Below, one piece after another: positions 13,801 through 28,218 of a stretch of 64,000 bases of DNA. Below the pieces are notes generated by a model. It saw only the letters and a program-made list of their open reading frames with translations, was not told the DNA's origin and ran no database searches. The stretch is from Trichoplax sp. H2. Lineage: Eukaryota; Placozoa; Uniplacotomia; Trichoplacea. Position numbers and translations under genes: made by a program. Within the stretch, counting starts at the first letter, position 1. Each line of letters opens with the position of its first letter. Location: NCBI GenBank assembly GCA_003344405.1, contig NOWV01000033.1, positions 248,001 to 312,000 on the forward strand, written 5' to 3'.

Positions 13801-16063
13801 ATCTATTTCAAAGAAGCGTTATGAAATACGTTTTGAAGTATCGCGTTTGCTTGGTCATTCAATTCTACTACGGATACTTTCCAACGACAACACAGTAGAC
13901 ACGTCAATGGGAGTATTATTTTAACATTATTTTAAATAGGCATTCGTTGGCAGTTCATTAATCAATGAAAATGTCATCTCATACTATAAAATTATTTAAG
14001 CCAACCCTAAAATTGAACTTGTTCTATTGTATAAGATAGTAAAATTGTAGTTCTTTATCTCTTGACTACATAAATACTGTATTTATATCATTTACAGTTT
14101 AACTTCCTATCAATACTCATGTATAGCTTTCTTTCGGCAATAATTGTTACGTTTACATTAAAACTTACCTTGCAAACGTTCGCTGTGATCCACTAAATTG
14201 ATCAGATCTTCTTCGCAACTTAAGCGAATGAAAGCCAAACTCGCTCGTGTCCAGCTTATAAGCGTGCAATAACAATATTTACAACACCCGACGTACAGTA
14301 CACTAGTATAGTACTAGAAGGGACTTCACGACGTGGGATGCCCTTACCTTATTTGCATAACGTCAAAGTAACATCCTGTAGTGTTCTGTATATTGACAGT
14401 GAGTAGTGAGTAGTAATATAATTTAATGAATTAATTATTCAGCCGGATACGGCTATAAGCAGTCAAAGTAGACAATGTACTGTCCACTTTGTATAGTATT
14501 GTATACCACTACCTGGACAATAATGTCGGTTTATGTTCGTTTACTTACTAATAAGTACCACGATAAAGTAATAATAATTACAATAATGATAAATACAGGC
14601 ATGGAAATGTCCGCACATTTAGTATAATCGATGCCTAATGGCGACTATAGATCCCTATCTCTCGCATTCAAGAGCAAGTATAAGTGCTTTGCAGACCAAA
14701 TAGGGACAGTGTTCATTAAAAAGTGTTAAGTAAGCAGACAGGTAAAAGGGAAACCTTTTATGGTATTCACTGTAGGTAGCTTAATCATAGATTTTTCACA
14801 TACCGACATGCGTAAATAGCGCGACTATCTTAATTCTTAATTCCACATAATTAAGTCGTCTCATGGTCATAATTAGCATTAGGGAAAATAATTTTACTCT
14901 CATTACCAAAAATATCTGTCGTAGATACCTCCATTTCTAATCCACTTTTTTTAACAACTGCGATTCAGGTTATTATAATTATCAGTGATTACGGCATTTT
15001 TATTTTTCAAGGCCAAGCATTCTTGCAGAGTGTTTTATTTACAGAGTATAAGTTTGGTCTTTTTTATTTTATCCCAATCTGCCCATGGTTACTATGTAGA
15101 TAAATTACCTGCGTCTTTATTATTTCGATGACGGTCTACTACCTATCTGCCTACAAGTCCAACTGCACACAAACAGTACCAACTGCAGTGTTACATCCCA
15201 AAACGATGCATATCATAAAAGTTATCATGCTTACACGCTTATTAAAGCTAAAAGTGCATACTTCAGATTATAATAACGCCCATACACGAATATTTTCTGA
15301 TAATAATGACTAGAATTTTATTCTAAATTAAAAAATGATTTAATACAGCTGTATACAGAGCCAATTAGTTAATTGGTTTTACCCTTTGTACGGATTAAAA
15401 CATTAATACAGAAAGCTATAGTAAAATAAAATAAAACTAATAAGAATGCCAATATTTCAATTTAAAACAGCACAAAACAATCCAAGGCATAAAATACCTT
15501 CGGAAAGAGATGAACATATTTTATTAAAGGTACGGTGATTGCAATAATTCAAGTCAATACAAAAATGAATAGCGATATCTAATTTATAGAATATAATACT
15601 TATGAAACTCTTAAAAGGTAATATCTGTAACAGTGAAAACTTTTTCGGTGAGAACGAATTACAATCTTACTTATACTATACTATCTATAGTATGAATATG
15701 GTTGGAAACAAATATAGTGTCGTAAACAGCTTGTGAGAAAAGGTAAAATACATAATGATACGGAAATCTATTTCCTATTATATGCCATCCTTTAACGCAG
15801 AACGATTAATATCCTACAAATACCACAACAAAGTTAGCATACTTAATTTTACATTCATACCATCTACATGGCTTATCTTTAAACTTTCGATATCTATATG
15901 CTAATATGTTTTTCAATGTAAAGTATAGTACAGTTAAGTATATTGCTAAATAGAATGGAGGTGTCTATTGCAATCAAAATCATTTTATGGGTATGTCATA
16001 TCGTCTAGAGACAATCTGCTATTACATGATATCCTATCTAAAGCATACACAGAGGAAGTGGTT

Positions 16064-19000
16064 TTAATGAGATGGACCGGCGGTTGCATTGATGACGATT
16101 TTTGTTGCAACTCTTATTCCTTCCTCCGAAGGAAGATAGAACATACCTTTAAGTGTAGAACATGATGATAATATAAAGGTTAGAAAATTAATTACAAGCA
16201 TATAAGTTATGTTTTAAAGGTCTTAAGCTAAAACTATTATCGGATTATACGATCAGAGAAGATAAACTTTGCTATACTAATGATCATCAATCGTACATTG
16301 GTAAGCTTCATGATATCCTCCTACCTGCTAAGCAAGCTGTCATGAAACAGGCCACGGTACCGGAGCATAACGCTCTGAATGCAATAGTAGCTAGGTCACT
16401 CTTTCTCTCCGGTGCCATTGGGGTTAAGCCACCAATTTGAATACCAATAGACGAAAAGTTTGCGAAGCCGCACAAAGCGTAAGCGGAGATAATTTCAGAA
16501 CGAACCTAAATAACAATTTACAATCGATTACAACAACAAAAGTTGATACAAATATGGTATACAGTACATTTTTTCTCACAGTCAGCAATACATTAAAAGA
16601 TATCAATAATCCTCCGATAGTTTTTACTTATCAATTATAATTATCAATACCTAATGTGCTATCATATTTACTAAACTCCACGGTAACGGCACATATGAAA
16701 TATGATAAAACATTAAGTAAATAGGTTCATCGACGCATTTACTATCAAAATATCTAAAAAGAATACAGCCTATACAATATTGATGTCCAAGTTTACCTTT
16801 AAATACAGCCATATACGCGTACATATTTAATTACGCTTATACAATAGAATATAAGTTAGGATTTCTAGAGCATGCTGATAATCTCCTCAACGTCTGAATA
16901 AAGGAATTCTTCTTCGTTTAGAATCTCTCTCTGATCATACTAAGGATATACTCATCTAATTACAGTAACGCACAGAACCCCTCATATTACAATTACTTAC
17001 TGGCATAAGAAAGGAACAAAGAGTTTTGCGTTCATTTTATAGTTAAAAAAATTGCACGGAAAAACTAAAGCAATAACTTACAGATATTACTGGATTACCA
17101 GCAGCTCGTAATGCAATCCACTTAGAAAGTGTACTATACGCAACAAATTCGTTTGCTACAGTCTTCTCAGCTAGAAGCAAACCAACCCTGAAAGCATCCT
17201 TAGCTTCAATGCCCAATAGTAAAGCCAAAGGTGTGAATAAATATGAACAGATAAACTAAATAATATAGGACAACAAAATACATCATATTACTTGAGCAGA
17301 AAACATTTATTCCATATAATACATTACAGTGGATTAGGACTATTAAAGGCAAATTCTGTAATTACGTTAATAATGCATATACTCTAGACTCTAGATTTAC
17401 CCTGAAGCTGAATTGAGGATAATCGACGAGACTACCGAAGTAGCTTAGTGTACCATCAAGGAAATTCAGTATAGCAGTAAAGACAATCAGATTGGCGGCA
17501 ATATTTGCTACTAATGGTATGGCTGAAGAGGCTCCATTAGCGAATGCTTCAAAAAAGTTGGTTTCGGTACTGAGAAAGAAAGCACGCTTGTTAGTCCTAT
17601 TAAAGGCTCTAACTATTATAAAAGAAAAATCTACTGTCTTAAGATCAATTTAGCTTCGTCAAATCACGAATATTTTCTGGTTTTAGTATAACTCCTAAGG
17701 AACCGTCACCAACTGTACAAGATAGCTGATAAACATTGATTGATATGCGTTACGGTAGTAATTTTCGTACCCCTTGTCTAATTTAATATCTTTGACCTCA
17801 TAATCTATTTCCTTCTCAGTTTCTGGATAAACAAGTTTAGCTACTGCCAATGCAGCAGGAGCGGACATAAATGAAGCTGTTAAAAGATGAGTAGCCGGTA
17901 CTCCCATTCCAATATAAGCACCTAAAACAGCTCCAGCTATGGTAGCGAAACCTCCAGTCATAACAGCATGAAGCTCGGACTTTGTCATTGTTGCAAGGAA
18001 TGGTCTTACTAATAGAGGAGCTTCGGTCTAGAAATAAGGAATCAGATAGTATAACGATAGTTTAGTGAATTCCTACCTATCAATCCTTTTAAGCAGCATT
18101 TAGTATCATATATCAGCAAATTCTCATAGAAAATAAACTAATACTATATTACGTCCACTTAATGGCCAACGCAACATTAAAGTGTTTCTTGTACAGAAAT
18201 CATTCAAAAACTACGATACTTATTTAGAATCACAATTTAAAATTGAAAAAATAATGTATTCATGATAGCTGTTTTTGATAACAGTAAAAAAGTCATGCTA
18301 TAAAATAGTTAAACTGCTTACTTGTCCGACAAAGATGTTGCCGGCTGCATTTAATGATTCTGTTGGCGATGTTCTCATAGTAACTTGCATGACACGAGCA
18401 AGTACTTTAATTATGCCTTGCATTACACCAATATAATATAGGAAGGTAATCACAGCGCTAAAGAAAATAACCAAAGGTAATACCTAGAACATCAGACAAA
18501 TTCATTAGAATAAATAATAATAATCAAAGGTGAATATTATGGTAAGAAAATATGCTGTTCACTTTTAAGCCAGATCTTATACCTAAACGAATTCTAAAGT
18601 ATTTTCGATTGCAGTATAATATCTCATCGATTGCTATCTAGAATCTATCTGCCTTAAATCATTACTTAGTTTTTCTACCAAAGTAATAGCTTACCTTAAA
18701 AGCAAAGAAATGATTCGCGTATAATTCACCAAAAACAAATATTGAGCCAGAATCGGTAAAATTTAAAAACGTCGTAATTAAATTACCGAGGAAATTAAAC
18801 ACTTGGAAACCAGCACTGGTACGTAAAATAAGTAAACCCATAAAAAACTGAATAATAATACCAACAATAACTGGTCGCCATCTTACCTATTTGATGATAA
18901 TAAGTGATTTAGTCATGACAATAATATTACTTTCCTAATTTTATTAACTGTTAAAATTTTAGCGCTTTCTGTCTTTTATTGCCTCGTTTATGTGCAATAA

Positions 19001-20098
19001 ATTGAAATTGACCTACTTGAGATCTGTGCTTAGAAAAGAACCAACATAAAAATAAATAGGCAAGTAAACCGCCGAAAGATGCAAAACGATAAGGCACAAT
19101 TGGCTGATCAAGAAGTAAGAATAGAATAACTAGTCCAATCAATCCAAAGATTACAACCCTATCAAATTATAAAGACATAATTTTCGTTCGTTATTTACTA
19201 TATAGCATGATTTCAGTTAATTAACTTCATGTCTTCATTGCATAGAATACATTTATTATGCGAGTACGCACGATACATGTCCATCATTGTACGAAATGAC
19301 AGAATTTATACATCAATTCTCTACTGTTACGAACCATTTCAGGTAGTGCTCATATCTATCGTAGAAATTGGTTATAGGGCCAAAGATATATTTCTGTAGT
19401 GTTGGTGTAATATAGGGCAATACTTTCATTAAGACGATAATCCCCAAAATTACCATTGTAATGATAAAAAGCGGTCTCGCCCTGTCGAAGTCCATCGTAC
19501 AAGCAAAAACTAGGTATACTGTATAGCCGATCAGTAAAGCAAGACTGAAGATTCTTAAGGAATATTTTTTGATGATTGGTTTATTTTCATAGAACCATGC
19601 TAAACGGTGTGAATGCCGATGGGTATTTTCGTCCGTTGGAGCTGCTATCGAGTCAGGATGATCATAGCTTGGAGCTGCCATACTGTCTTTTTCAATTACA
19701 ACTGAGACCTCACCTTGCTACATGATATCGTATAGATAAAAAATAAAGGTATCATCATACGCTGCAAAAAGGTGATGTAAATGTACTCTAATTCTAAATA
19801 AAAATATTGTAATAGAATCGGCGCAATTGAAGTTATCATTACTGTAGTCAGTAAATTAATACGTATCATATGATGGCTATTGTTGGTAAATGAGCCTCAA
19901 ATCAAGTACTTTTAGATGCAATCGTAACAATAAATAATTACTTCTACTAGATAAATTAAGAATTGTATGCACCTGTCCATAAGAATTATTATAAACTGTT
20001 GGAGCTGTTGACTCAACCACAAGGCCAATTTCCACCTTGTTGTCCGATTTTTTCGTCATTTCTATCTCTTCCTTATTAAGTTGGGTATTGTTTTCCAT
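16064..20098 (-). CDS. Concentrative nucleoside transporter B (SLC28 family), 10 exons, 622 aa
   Basis: This is a paralogue of gene A with the same predicted role in Na+/nucleoside symport at the plasma membrane. Exons in coding order: 19973-20098, 19335-19717, 19017-19158, 18695-18886, 18322-18483, 17771-18027, 17401-17569, 17082-17255, 16325-16505, 16064-16146. Exons 3 to 9 have exactly the same lengths and phases as in A; only the N-terminal exons and the last exon differ. The motif GQTEAP is at 334-339 (Glu337) and the signature [12 protein letters not shown] is at 506-517 (Asn512, Glu513). After the substrate motif the segment reads AGAVLGAY, where A and C have AGSVLGAY/F. Start: the first ATG of exon 1, whose acidic N-terminus is unlike A's. 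The shared exon plan and same orientation indicate a tandem duplication. The introns no longer align by eye, so it is not recent. Confidence 0.95.
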
Positions 20099-23000
20099 GA
20101 TTATCTTGCATTCAAAGCACTACCGTGACCATAAGAAGACATCCATTTAAATTGATGAATCATGTAATGATATCAATAGACGAAATTAGTAGAATACCTA
20201 AAGATTTAGTGGTTTAATATCCTAATGTTATTAACTCCTTATTGATTAAATATTGATGGGGCGAAACAAAAGAACAAAACACCAAATGTAGCCAAGTCAA
20301 TTGTTATGTTTCTTTCCTGAAAGGTTAATATAAAAAATTACTATTTACTGCTTTGGAAGTAAACTAGGTGATCTATGTAATTTTTCATTATCAAATTTAT
20401 TTAAATACCTCAAAAAAGTCAACAATAAAGTTAAGTATAATCAAAGTTCAAATTCCACTCTTTTCTAGTGCACTGGTGAAATATTGGATTGGTTTATATT
20501 TGCTTATAATTATAACAGAAAGGAAATTATAACTACGGAAAATAACTTATTATCGCAGAATACGGCATTAAATGTTTTTGAGTTAGACACCGGATGTTGT
20601 GATAACTAATTTATAAAGTTTGAGAACATATATCCTGCCCATGTTACTGCTGTTGATATTCTCATGCCTAATAAACTGATCACTTTATCAATTTCATCCC
20701 TAAGCCAGGACACTTTGCCAACTAACTGCATCCACGCTAGCATTGAACATATTTAGTTTAAAACATGTACAACAATTGTTACGCTAAAGTAGAGAAAATG
20801 ACAAGTATTCCTCTCTCAGAAATGCTATCTCATGCTATTATTATTATTTGCTACTGCATTATTATTGTTGAATGCGTACATCTACGTACTTGATGAGCAT
20901 CGCTAATACTATTCATGTTTGATACGAATCAGCATGACATCCTTTTACAGGATCCGTGCTTGTAAGGTATATTTTATTTTTGTCCACAATTAATTTAAAG
21001 TCAATTTTGTCGATGGATCACACGAATATTTGTATAGGGAGGAGCAGAATAGATTATGATTGCGATTATGCGGCCATCGCTGATTGGTACGGTGCTTATG
21101 CAGTAATACATTATGATTATGCATATGCATAATCAGATAAAAATACAGGTCCGTCATAGGCTACTAAATACATTAGGATGCACGAATTTAGTAGTCCTTA
21201 TTGAAGTACTTGCAGCTTGCGCAAGTTAGCGTAACGAATGATAAAATTTCAGTAGGTTATAGCTGTTGTAAATGGAAGTCGATAAAATAAAGTAGAGTTA
21301 AAATCTCTTCATAATACAACATTAGGTATGATCATTGCGTCAGTCCAGGGATAAAACTTGCAGATAAATATTCGAATTTTAATAAACTAGAAATTTCTCT
21401 AACCAAGTAGCTAGCAAGTACTAAGTGCTGTTGATTAATCGATCATCGACAGATAAGGCTGGCTAATTTAGATTAGAATCGATCATATATACACATTTAG
21501 TGTGTACTATAATAGGAAAAGTTCACCAGCACATTGATGATAAAAAGCATTATTGTAGCTACTAAAGAATAACCAACATTTTTGATGATATTTCTCATGT
21601 TGAAGGCTGAAGCAAGCACGTTTGAATCATCTTGTAGAAGACTATTAAATCTCGTTAGTAGTATAAATATGTTAGTAACGCTACGTATGAATAGAATGCC
21701 AATACTTTCAGACAATATTCGTACTGATAGCATTATTTACTGTTTACAATATCAATAATTACACCCCCTAGTACTTTAAAAATGCTACTCCTACAAACAG
21801 ATAAGACAGCATTCTCAGCTTATAATACACTGGTAGACCTCCCGCTTCTTTATTAGGCGTTTCTTGTAGCAGTGTGACGTTACAAAGGTCAATTTGTAAT
21901 TACCAGCAATAGGCGTATAATAAGGCTCTGCATCAATAATGTTCTCATGGAATTTGTTATGTTGTATAATAAAAAATTTCTCGATAATAACTTTCTATCA
22001 TCTTACAGCATTTGCGTATGCGTTTATAGTTATGCAAATTGCATTTAGGTACAATAAAGATAAAATTTGCGAAAGTTTGCGATATTTATGTAGCACAGGA
22101 CTGAAAAGCTATTGTAAATGAACCTGACGTAGGAGTGCCTGCTACTAAAAAATAAGCCTGAATTATATTAGTCTTCAAGGTGTCTATCTACATATTTTAA
22201 TTATAAATGATGCTAGTAATTTACAATTCATTAGTGAACATTTTTCTACAGATTTCAACACTGATCATTAATATTTTCAGTTATTCATTTTCTTAAATTA
22301 ATGTTATGGTAATTACTGAACGTTTTCATATATAAAAGGATGTCTTGTACCGACCGTGTAAGGAATCGACTTGATAAACTGTAATGGTTGCAATTAATGC
22401 ACAATGTGTATAAAGTTGAAATTTGTAATCAATTACAGCTAGATTGTGGTGGTAATGTTTAGTCTATACGCAATTGATAAATCCACAATATCGGTCGAAG
22501 CTATTACAGTATTGAAACTGTAGAGTAGTGTTTGGAAAAATTTATAGTATACTTTATAAAAAGTACGACTGAACTTGCAACACATGTTTGTATGCAACAA
22601 TCCAGAATATGATTCGGTAAGAGATATCTAGGGCAGCAATTAAAATTTATTTGACTTATAAAGTATAGTCGGATCAGATCAATAGTATTTCGAAGTAAAA
22701 ATACAGAAGGAAATAAGTTTTATTATGTAATGGCTACAAATTGTAGTTTATTTATTATTTCATCCGAATTTTTAGAATATGTTGTATCTTTTGCGTCAAT
22801 TCCGGTAAAACGCCAACACATGCTGTGTCTTGTAGTTATGGTTCAATAATAACTATTCGATAATTCGATTATTTACTCCTCATTATCTTATAGCGAGCTA
22901 ATCTCAATTGCAAAGTACCATACCGTAGCCTATAACCGTCGTAGATACGAACATATATACAGGCAATGCAGATCACTTCTATACTCATATGCTTTATAAT

Positions 23001-26000
23001 AAACAAATCAATCATGATAGCGGTAGTGAATCTTGCAGATTCACATGTAAACTTATTCCCTAACTACAGTAAATTATCATCGCACGTAAAATTTTTAGTT
23101 CGTAGAAAGTATTATTATTACCGCCATAGCATATAGAGCTAGTGAAATCAAGAAAGAAGTGATAAATGCAATATAAATATCGATGAGTAAATATGTCCAA
23201 ACACTCAATTGCTAAAGTTACAGTATGTGGATGTATTCTAATTTGAATATCTGCTATGAAAAATGATAATTTTAGAGCAACACAAGTTAATATTATATAA
23301 AAATTAGTATAGAAAGGTAATAATTCTTAGAATCTAGCAAAGTAAACAACTTGTGCAGTATACAACGACTGATCTCATCCACTGGACACGAAGATTGTAC
23401 AAATAGTGATTAAATTATTATTATTCCCCATTATAATAACGCTATGCAGAATGAACTATAAATATACTTGGGGTTTCAAATAAGCCAGACAGTAGCAATA
23501 GTACAGTGCAGTGTACATATATTATTATTAGTCATTAGCTACAATTAATAAATCGGAAGAAATGTATAATAAAACATTCTGCACTAACAGTTATATTACT
23601 TATTAATTAAAGAAAACAAAAATTTTAGTTAAAGGTTCATTAAGGTTGAAAAATGTTTTAAATATAAAAGTGTAACTCATATTGTTGATGTTTACCAATA
23701 AATATAAGTATTAAACATAAGTATTAATTAGAACAGCCTCAGAAGGGATGAGAGTTTGAAGAGACTTTCGTGCAGAGTATCGTATTTATGTAAAAAAGTT
23801 TTGCACAAAATCTTTTTCTATTCTCCTCTTCAGAGATTTACAGACATAGGCCTCCAAACGATTAGCGCACTTTATTACTGTTCTGTAGTATAAGTTTTAT
23901 CACTTCTGACTTTTCAAAATTAGCCGCTCTTTTAAAATGGGTAGTAACATTGCAGCAAACAAATGATTAAAGTTAGAATACTCTACTTTGATATTATGGG
24001 TAAAGATTATATAGCCAATTTTCAATCAGCAAACATCTCGGATACGTTCAAGAATACTTTGACTTAACTGGGCATTACCATATTATAGCCTAGAAAATTT
24101 TCGAATTTAACTAAAACGATAATGCATAAGTGAGAGGATACGAATTGATATGTCTAATTTAGTACTGGAGCTAAGAGCGATATAGCAGTTATGTAACAGT
24201 TTCCAATAGTACTACATTCACTAGTAAAGTTAGAATTTCGCATTCATTACTGAATAATCTGCAAGTAATTTATGGAGTCACGGCAATATATACCTTCATT
24301 GAGTAATAGGAATATATCGTAGTGCATTGGCTAATTTTACCCCTGAGATATATACTTGGCCAAATGTCGGAACTGATAGTTACCATGGGTGCGCAACAGG
24401 TCAAACCGCTTAAAAAAAAAATAGGAGTAAACAATCTTGGTAACTTGCTGAAATAGTGATTATAAAGTCTATAAATTTATGGAAGCCAAAACATTGGGAT
24501 TTATTGTCAGATATTGATATGAATAGTTTAACCATTTAATGGTCTGGTCTAAGATTGAACCTTTATATCATATGCTGTAAGATTCACATGATTAATTTAT
24601 ATAGATAAAATATAAATAGACTATAGTATTGGAATTTATTCTTTTAAGTAATAAAATTGAGTTTGTGAAATTTATCGAGACTGAAGTTACGCTTTGCTTA
24701 TATATTATGCACGCGTTATACTGTGTACCAGTATTATTAGAAATAGCTATTAGATGGACTACAAATCTTACTAACTTCATTAAGGTTAAGCGTATAAGCG
24801 CAATACTATATACTGCATACTATCACTATTTATGAGTAGTGATATCAGATTCGCAATTTCGGACTCAGTGTTCTAGCTCTGATAAGAATTTAACAATTTA
24901 CGCAGTTATATAAGATTTGATCTGCAGCAATATGCTATACTTATAAACTTTTGATGTAATATATACTGTGCTAAACCCGTATATCGTGATTACTGACAAT
25001 ATTATGGAAATTTTCTTAAATGTTACGAAATATCAGGTTAAAATAAATAAGTATACACTATTTGCTGAATGGCTCAAGTACTGTATGTATGACATACACT
25101 TTGCATCAGTACAAAATAGCTTTCGCACTTTACTGGACTATGACTACATTCAGCGTCCTGCATGTACAGCAGCATATGAGAATGAGTATTTAGACTCTGC
25201 ATGTGCTCATCCATTAAATTATTATCCTCTAATTTAATCATTATATCTGGGAATGGTAATGGTTACAGATGTATAATACGCGTACAGTTAAAATGACCAG
25301 CAAAATAGTCAGCATCCGTATCTATAGTACATTATACTGAAAGGCTATTTCTTTTACTACTAAGTAATCATAGTGGTTTACCTCTGCGGCAGTAGTACAG
25401 CCCTGTTAAAAATATGTAGCCTCAAAACAGAACATGATCAAGATATGTACGCGCACACTCCGTGAGGTAGTTTCCTATGATCAGACAGAGATGACGTTTG
25501 TAAGTAAATAGTTGAAAGAATATTAATATGGAAGAATACATCGAGTCCGGATCATATCTCTTCCAGTCTTCCTATAATGACGGTTGTTCTCAAATTCAAA
25601 ATGAGGCATTACTCTATTATTATTTCCATGAAATTGAGTATACCCTTAAGTTAAAGAAGCTAAAATATCTTTAAGTAATCACGTAAGACGCTCATTGTTA
25701 TTGGCTAAACAATGCTACAGCTAATTTGACAAACTTCGTAAAACTCGAAGTCAGTGAGTAATCGCCACAATGATAATATCATATATCTTAACATTTATTA
25801 ATTATAATTAATACATAACAACTTTCGGATCAAGTCGATTAAACTTTCTTCTTTTGCTCCATGATTGGCGCCACGACAGAATATTTTAAAAATTTGACTT
25901 ATTTATTTATTTATTTGTTAACGTGTGTAGTTTATGAATTGACTATTTGAAAGAGACCTTTCCTTTGTGTACAGTATACGCGTAATGTGTCTATAGCACT

Positions 26001-26768
26001 TTGTATAATTATTTTTCCAGGCCCCATCTAAAATCTCTTCATTTTAAAAATTTTAAATTTAATTATTCTATTATAATAAAATCTCCATCATGAAGGGGAC
26101 CCAGATAAAACTTTTCTACTCGTTTCTAGTAGAATTTTAACACCGATCGGCGATAATTTATAATTATTATATACTATGACAGTAAACAAATCTGTATGAT
26201 ATAGTATTTCATGTACAGTAAAGTGGAAGTGATTTCAAAATTAATCGCAAATTAGGAAATATAATACAGTAGTTACAATGCTTCTTTTCATCCTTCAGGC
26301 TTATTATTACTCTTTGTGCTGTAGTTTCTTAGTTATAGTACGATAAAGTAGTGATAATAACAATATCAGTAACAAGTAAAAAGTAAAGCTTAATTACTTA
26401 TTTTTTGGCTACTGTACTTTAACTTTACAAACGATATTAGATTACTGCATCGTTACCGTATGAAACTAGAAGCGATGTCGATAGTAGCACAGAGCAGTGG
26501 ATTGGAATCTCAATTTGATTTCTAGTTCATTAAACAACTGCAGGTATACGAAGGCATATATAAGTAATGAGCACAAATTGAAGTACTGTACATCATCGCT
26601 AGCACATCATTTTAAAATTAGCCATCAATTACATAATTCGCATGGTGATGAACCGATGAAAATATTCAACTTTGTTTTCCTCGAGTAATTTTACTTTGAG
26701 AACAAATTTGGCGCGCTAAACAATTTATTTCATTTTATGCAAATGAATTCTCCGTCATTTACTAGCAA

Positions 26769-26855
26769 TGTACAGTACACTTGTACTGTACATTAATCGA
26801 GTAGGAATGAAAAGCATTTAGAGAAGTACAGTACGGTACAGTACAGCATGTAACA
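26769..26855. repeat. Short TACAGTAC/TACTGTAC palindrome cluster
   Basis: Two groups of overlapping tacagtac and tactgtac words lie a few tens of bases apart. They are the same family as the large array at 27264 and form perfect short inverted repeats. Confidence 0.7.
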
Positions 26856-27263
26856 TAATACAGCATTTTATTGTTGTACTAATACATAAATTATATTATT
26901 ATTTATCAATCTTAATCATTGGAATAATTTTTCGATAACAGTGTTAACATGTTGTTAAAGTAATGAATGATTGCGATTTAATACGTAAAAGGTATATTGT
27001 ACTGTATAATTATCTCGGAACCTCAAAGACAGATGAATGCATCACTGTGGTTATTACTAACATGAGTCACAGACTAGCAAATACAATAGCAACAAGTTAG
27101 TAAGTCAATCAAGAAATATGACATCAAAAATGGATTCTATTTGTAAAGTCTTGTTGTAAAAAGGTGTTTTTCAAAACACAATTTTTGGCGCCAATGGCCT
27201 CCCGCTGTCTACAGATTGTGAAAAACTATTTTGATGAATCAGATTGACAATAATATTTTGTGC

Positions 27264-28035
27264 TGTACTGTACTGTACTGTACAGTACTTCACACTCAGT
27301 AACATACAGTACAGTACAGTACAGTACTCTACTGTACAGTACAGTACTGTAATTCGAACAGGTTCACACTGTACTGTACGCTGTACTGTACAGTACAGTG
27401 TACAGTATGTACAGTACGGTAGTTAATAAAAAGAGTACTGTACTGCACACTGTACAGTACAGTACAAGCGGTTTTTCTGGTTTACGATTCTGTCCATCTG
27501 AACCTTTCTCACCCACACTCCCACAGTGTACAGTACTGTACACTGTATAGTACAGTACTGTACAGTACAGTATCCAAAAAATTTTTTATTTTTGTAATAC
27601 TGTACAGTACAGTATTAGTTGTAATGATCAGGCATACAGTACAGTACTGTACAGTACAATACTGTAATGTTCAATACGTGCGTCATTAATGTACAGTACT
27701 GTACTGTACAAAAGAGTGATGAATATGAATGGTACTGTACTGTATCTCTTAATAAATCCTTTCAAAGTTAGATTCCATTTTTGATACCGGAACTGATGCG
27801 CATGATACGCAGAAACTACAAACTACGGTAATCAATGGGAGGAGTTGAGTACCTGCAGACTCTGTATATAAATAAGACACGCTCCCATTCTTTGTAGAGT
27901 ACTGTACTGTACTTCAATACTGTACAGTACTGTACAGTCCAGTACAGTCCAGTACAGTACTGGACAGTACAATACTGTAATGTTCAATACGTGCGTCATT
28001 AATGTACTGTACTGTACTGTATTGTACTGTACAAA
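27264..28035. repeat. Strand-switching (ACTGT)n/(ACAGT)n pentamer array
   Basis: Runs of the pentamer TACTG switch repeatedly into its reverse complement CAGTA. Each switch makes a palindrome such as gtactgtacagtac. Dense blocks lie at about 27264-27465, 27525-27560, 27595-27665, 27690-27735 and 27895-28035, separated by unique DNA. The array can fold into long hairpins or cruciforms. An open frame at 27244-27426 is only a translation of this repeat. Confidence 0.85.
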
Positions 28036-28218
28036 AGAGTGATGAATATGAATGGTACTGTACTGTATCTCTTAATAAATCCTTTCAAAGTTAGATTCCA
28101 TTTTTGATACCGGAACTGATGCGCATGATACGCAGAAACTACAAACTACGGTAATCAATGGGAGGAGTTGAGTACCTGCAGACTCTGTATATAAATAAGA
28201 CACGCTCCCATTCTTTGT
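27651..28218. repeat. Direct duplication of a ~245-bp block
   Basis: Copy 1 is 27651-27895 and copy 2 is 27964-28218. The two are almost identical; copy 2 has about ten extra bases of pentamer repeat near its start. Both begin in acagtacaatactg and end in cccattctttgt. They share a unique segment with tatataaata (27865-27874 and 28188-28197). The joins fall within the pentamer array, which suggests recombination or replication slippage between array copies. Confidence 0.9.

Larger units (their letters stand above)
9649..16063. other. Intergenic region between transporter genes A and B
   Basis: I see no supportable protein gene here. The stretch holds a decayed tRNA-like sequence near 12247, a somewhat GC-richer patch at about 12120-12480, a five-copy tandem repeat at 13386-13800, homopolymer runs (nine C at 10543-10551, twelve G at 11053-11064), and scattered TACTGTAC-type palindromes. 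Transporter A's promoter and transporter B's 3' untranslated region must lie inside it, but I cannot place them. Confidence 0.55.

Noticed and set aside
15968-16165. 65-codon plus-strand frame
   Set aside because: It overlaps the last exon of transporter B on the other strand and has no family features.
24592-25237. Group of three open frames of 62-89 codons
   Set aside because: They are AT-driven, partly antisense to each other, and show no motif or exon-like borders.
27244-27426. 60-codon frame rich in QYSTV repeats
   Set aside because: It is a translation of the pentamer array.
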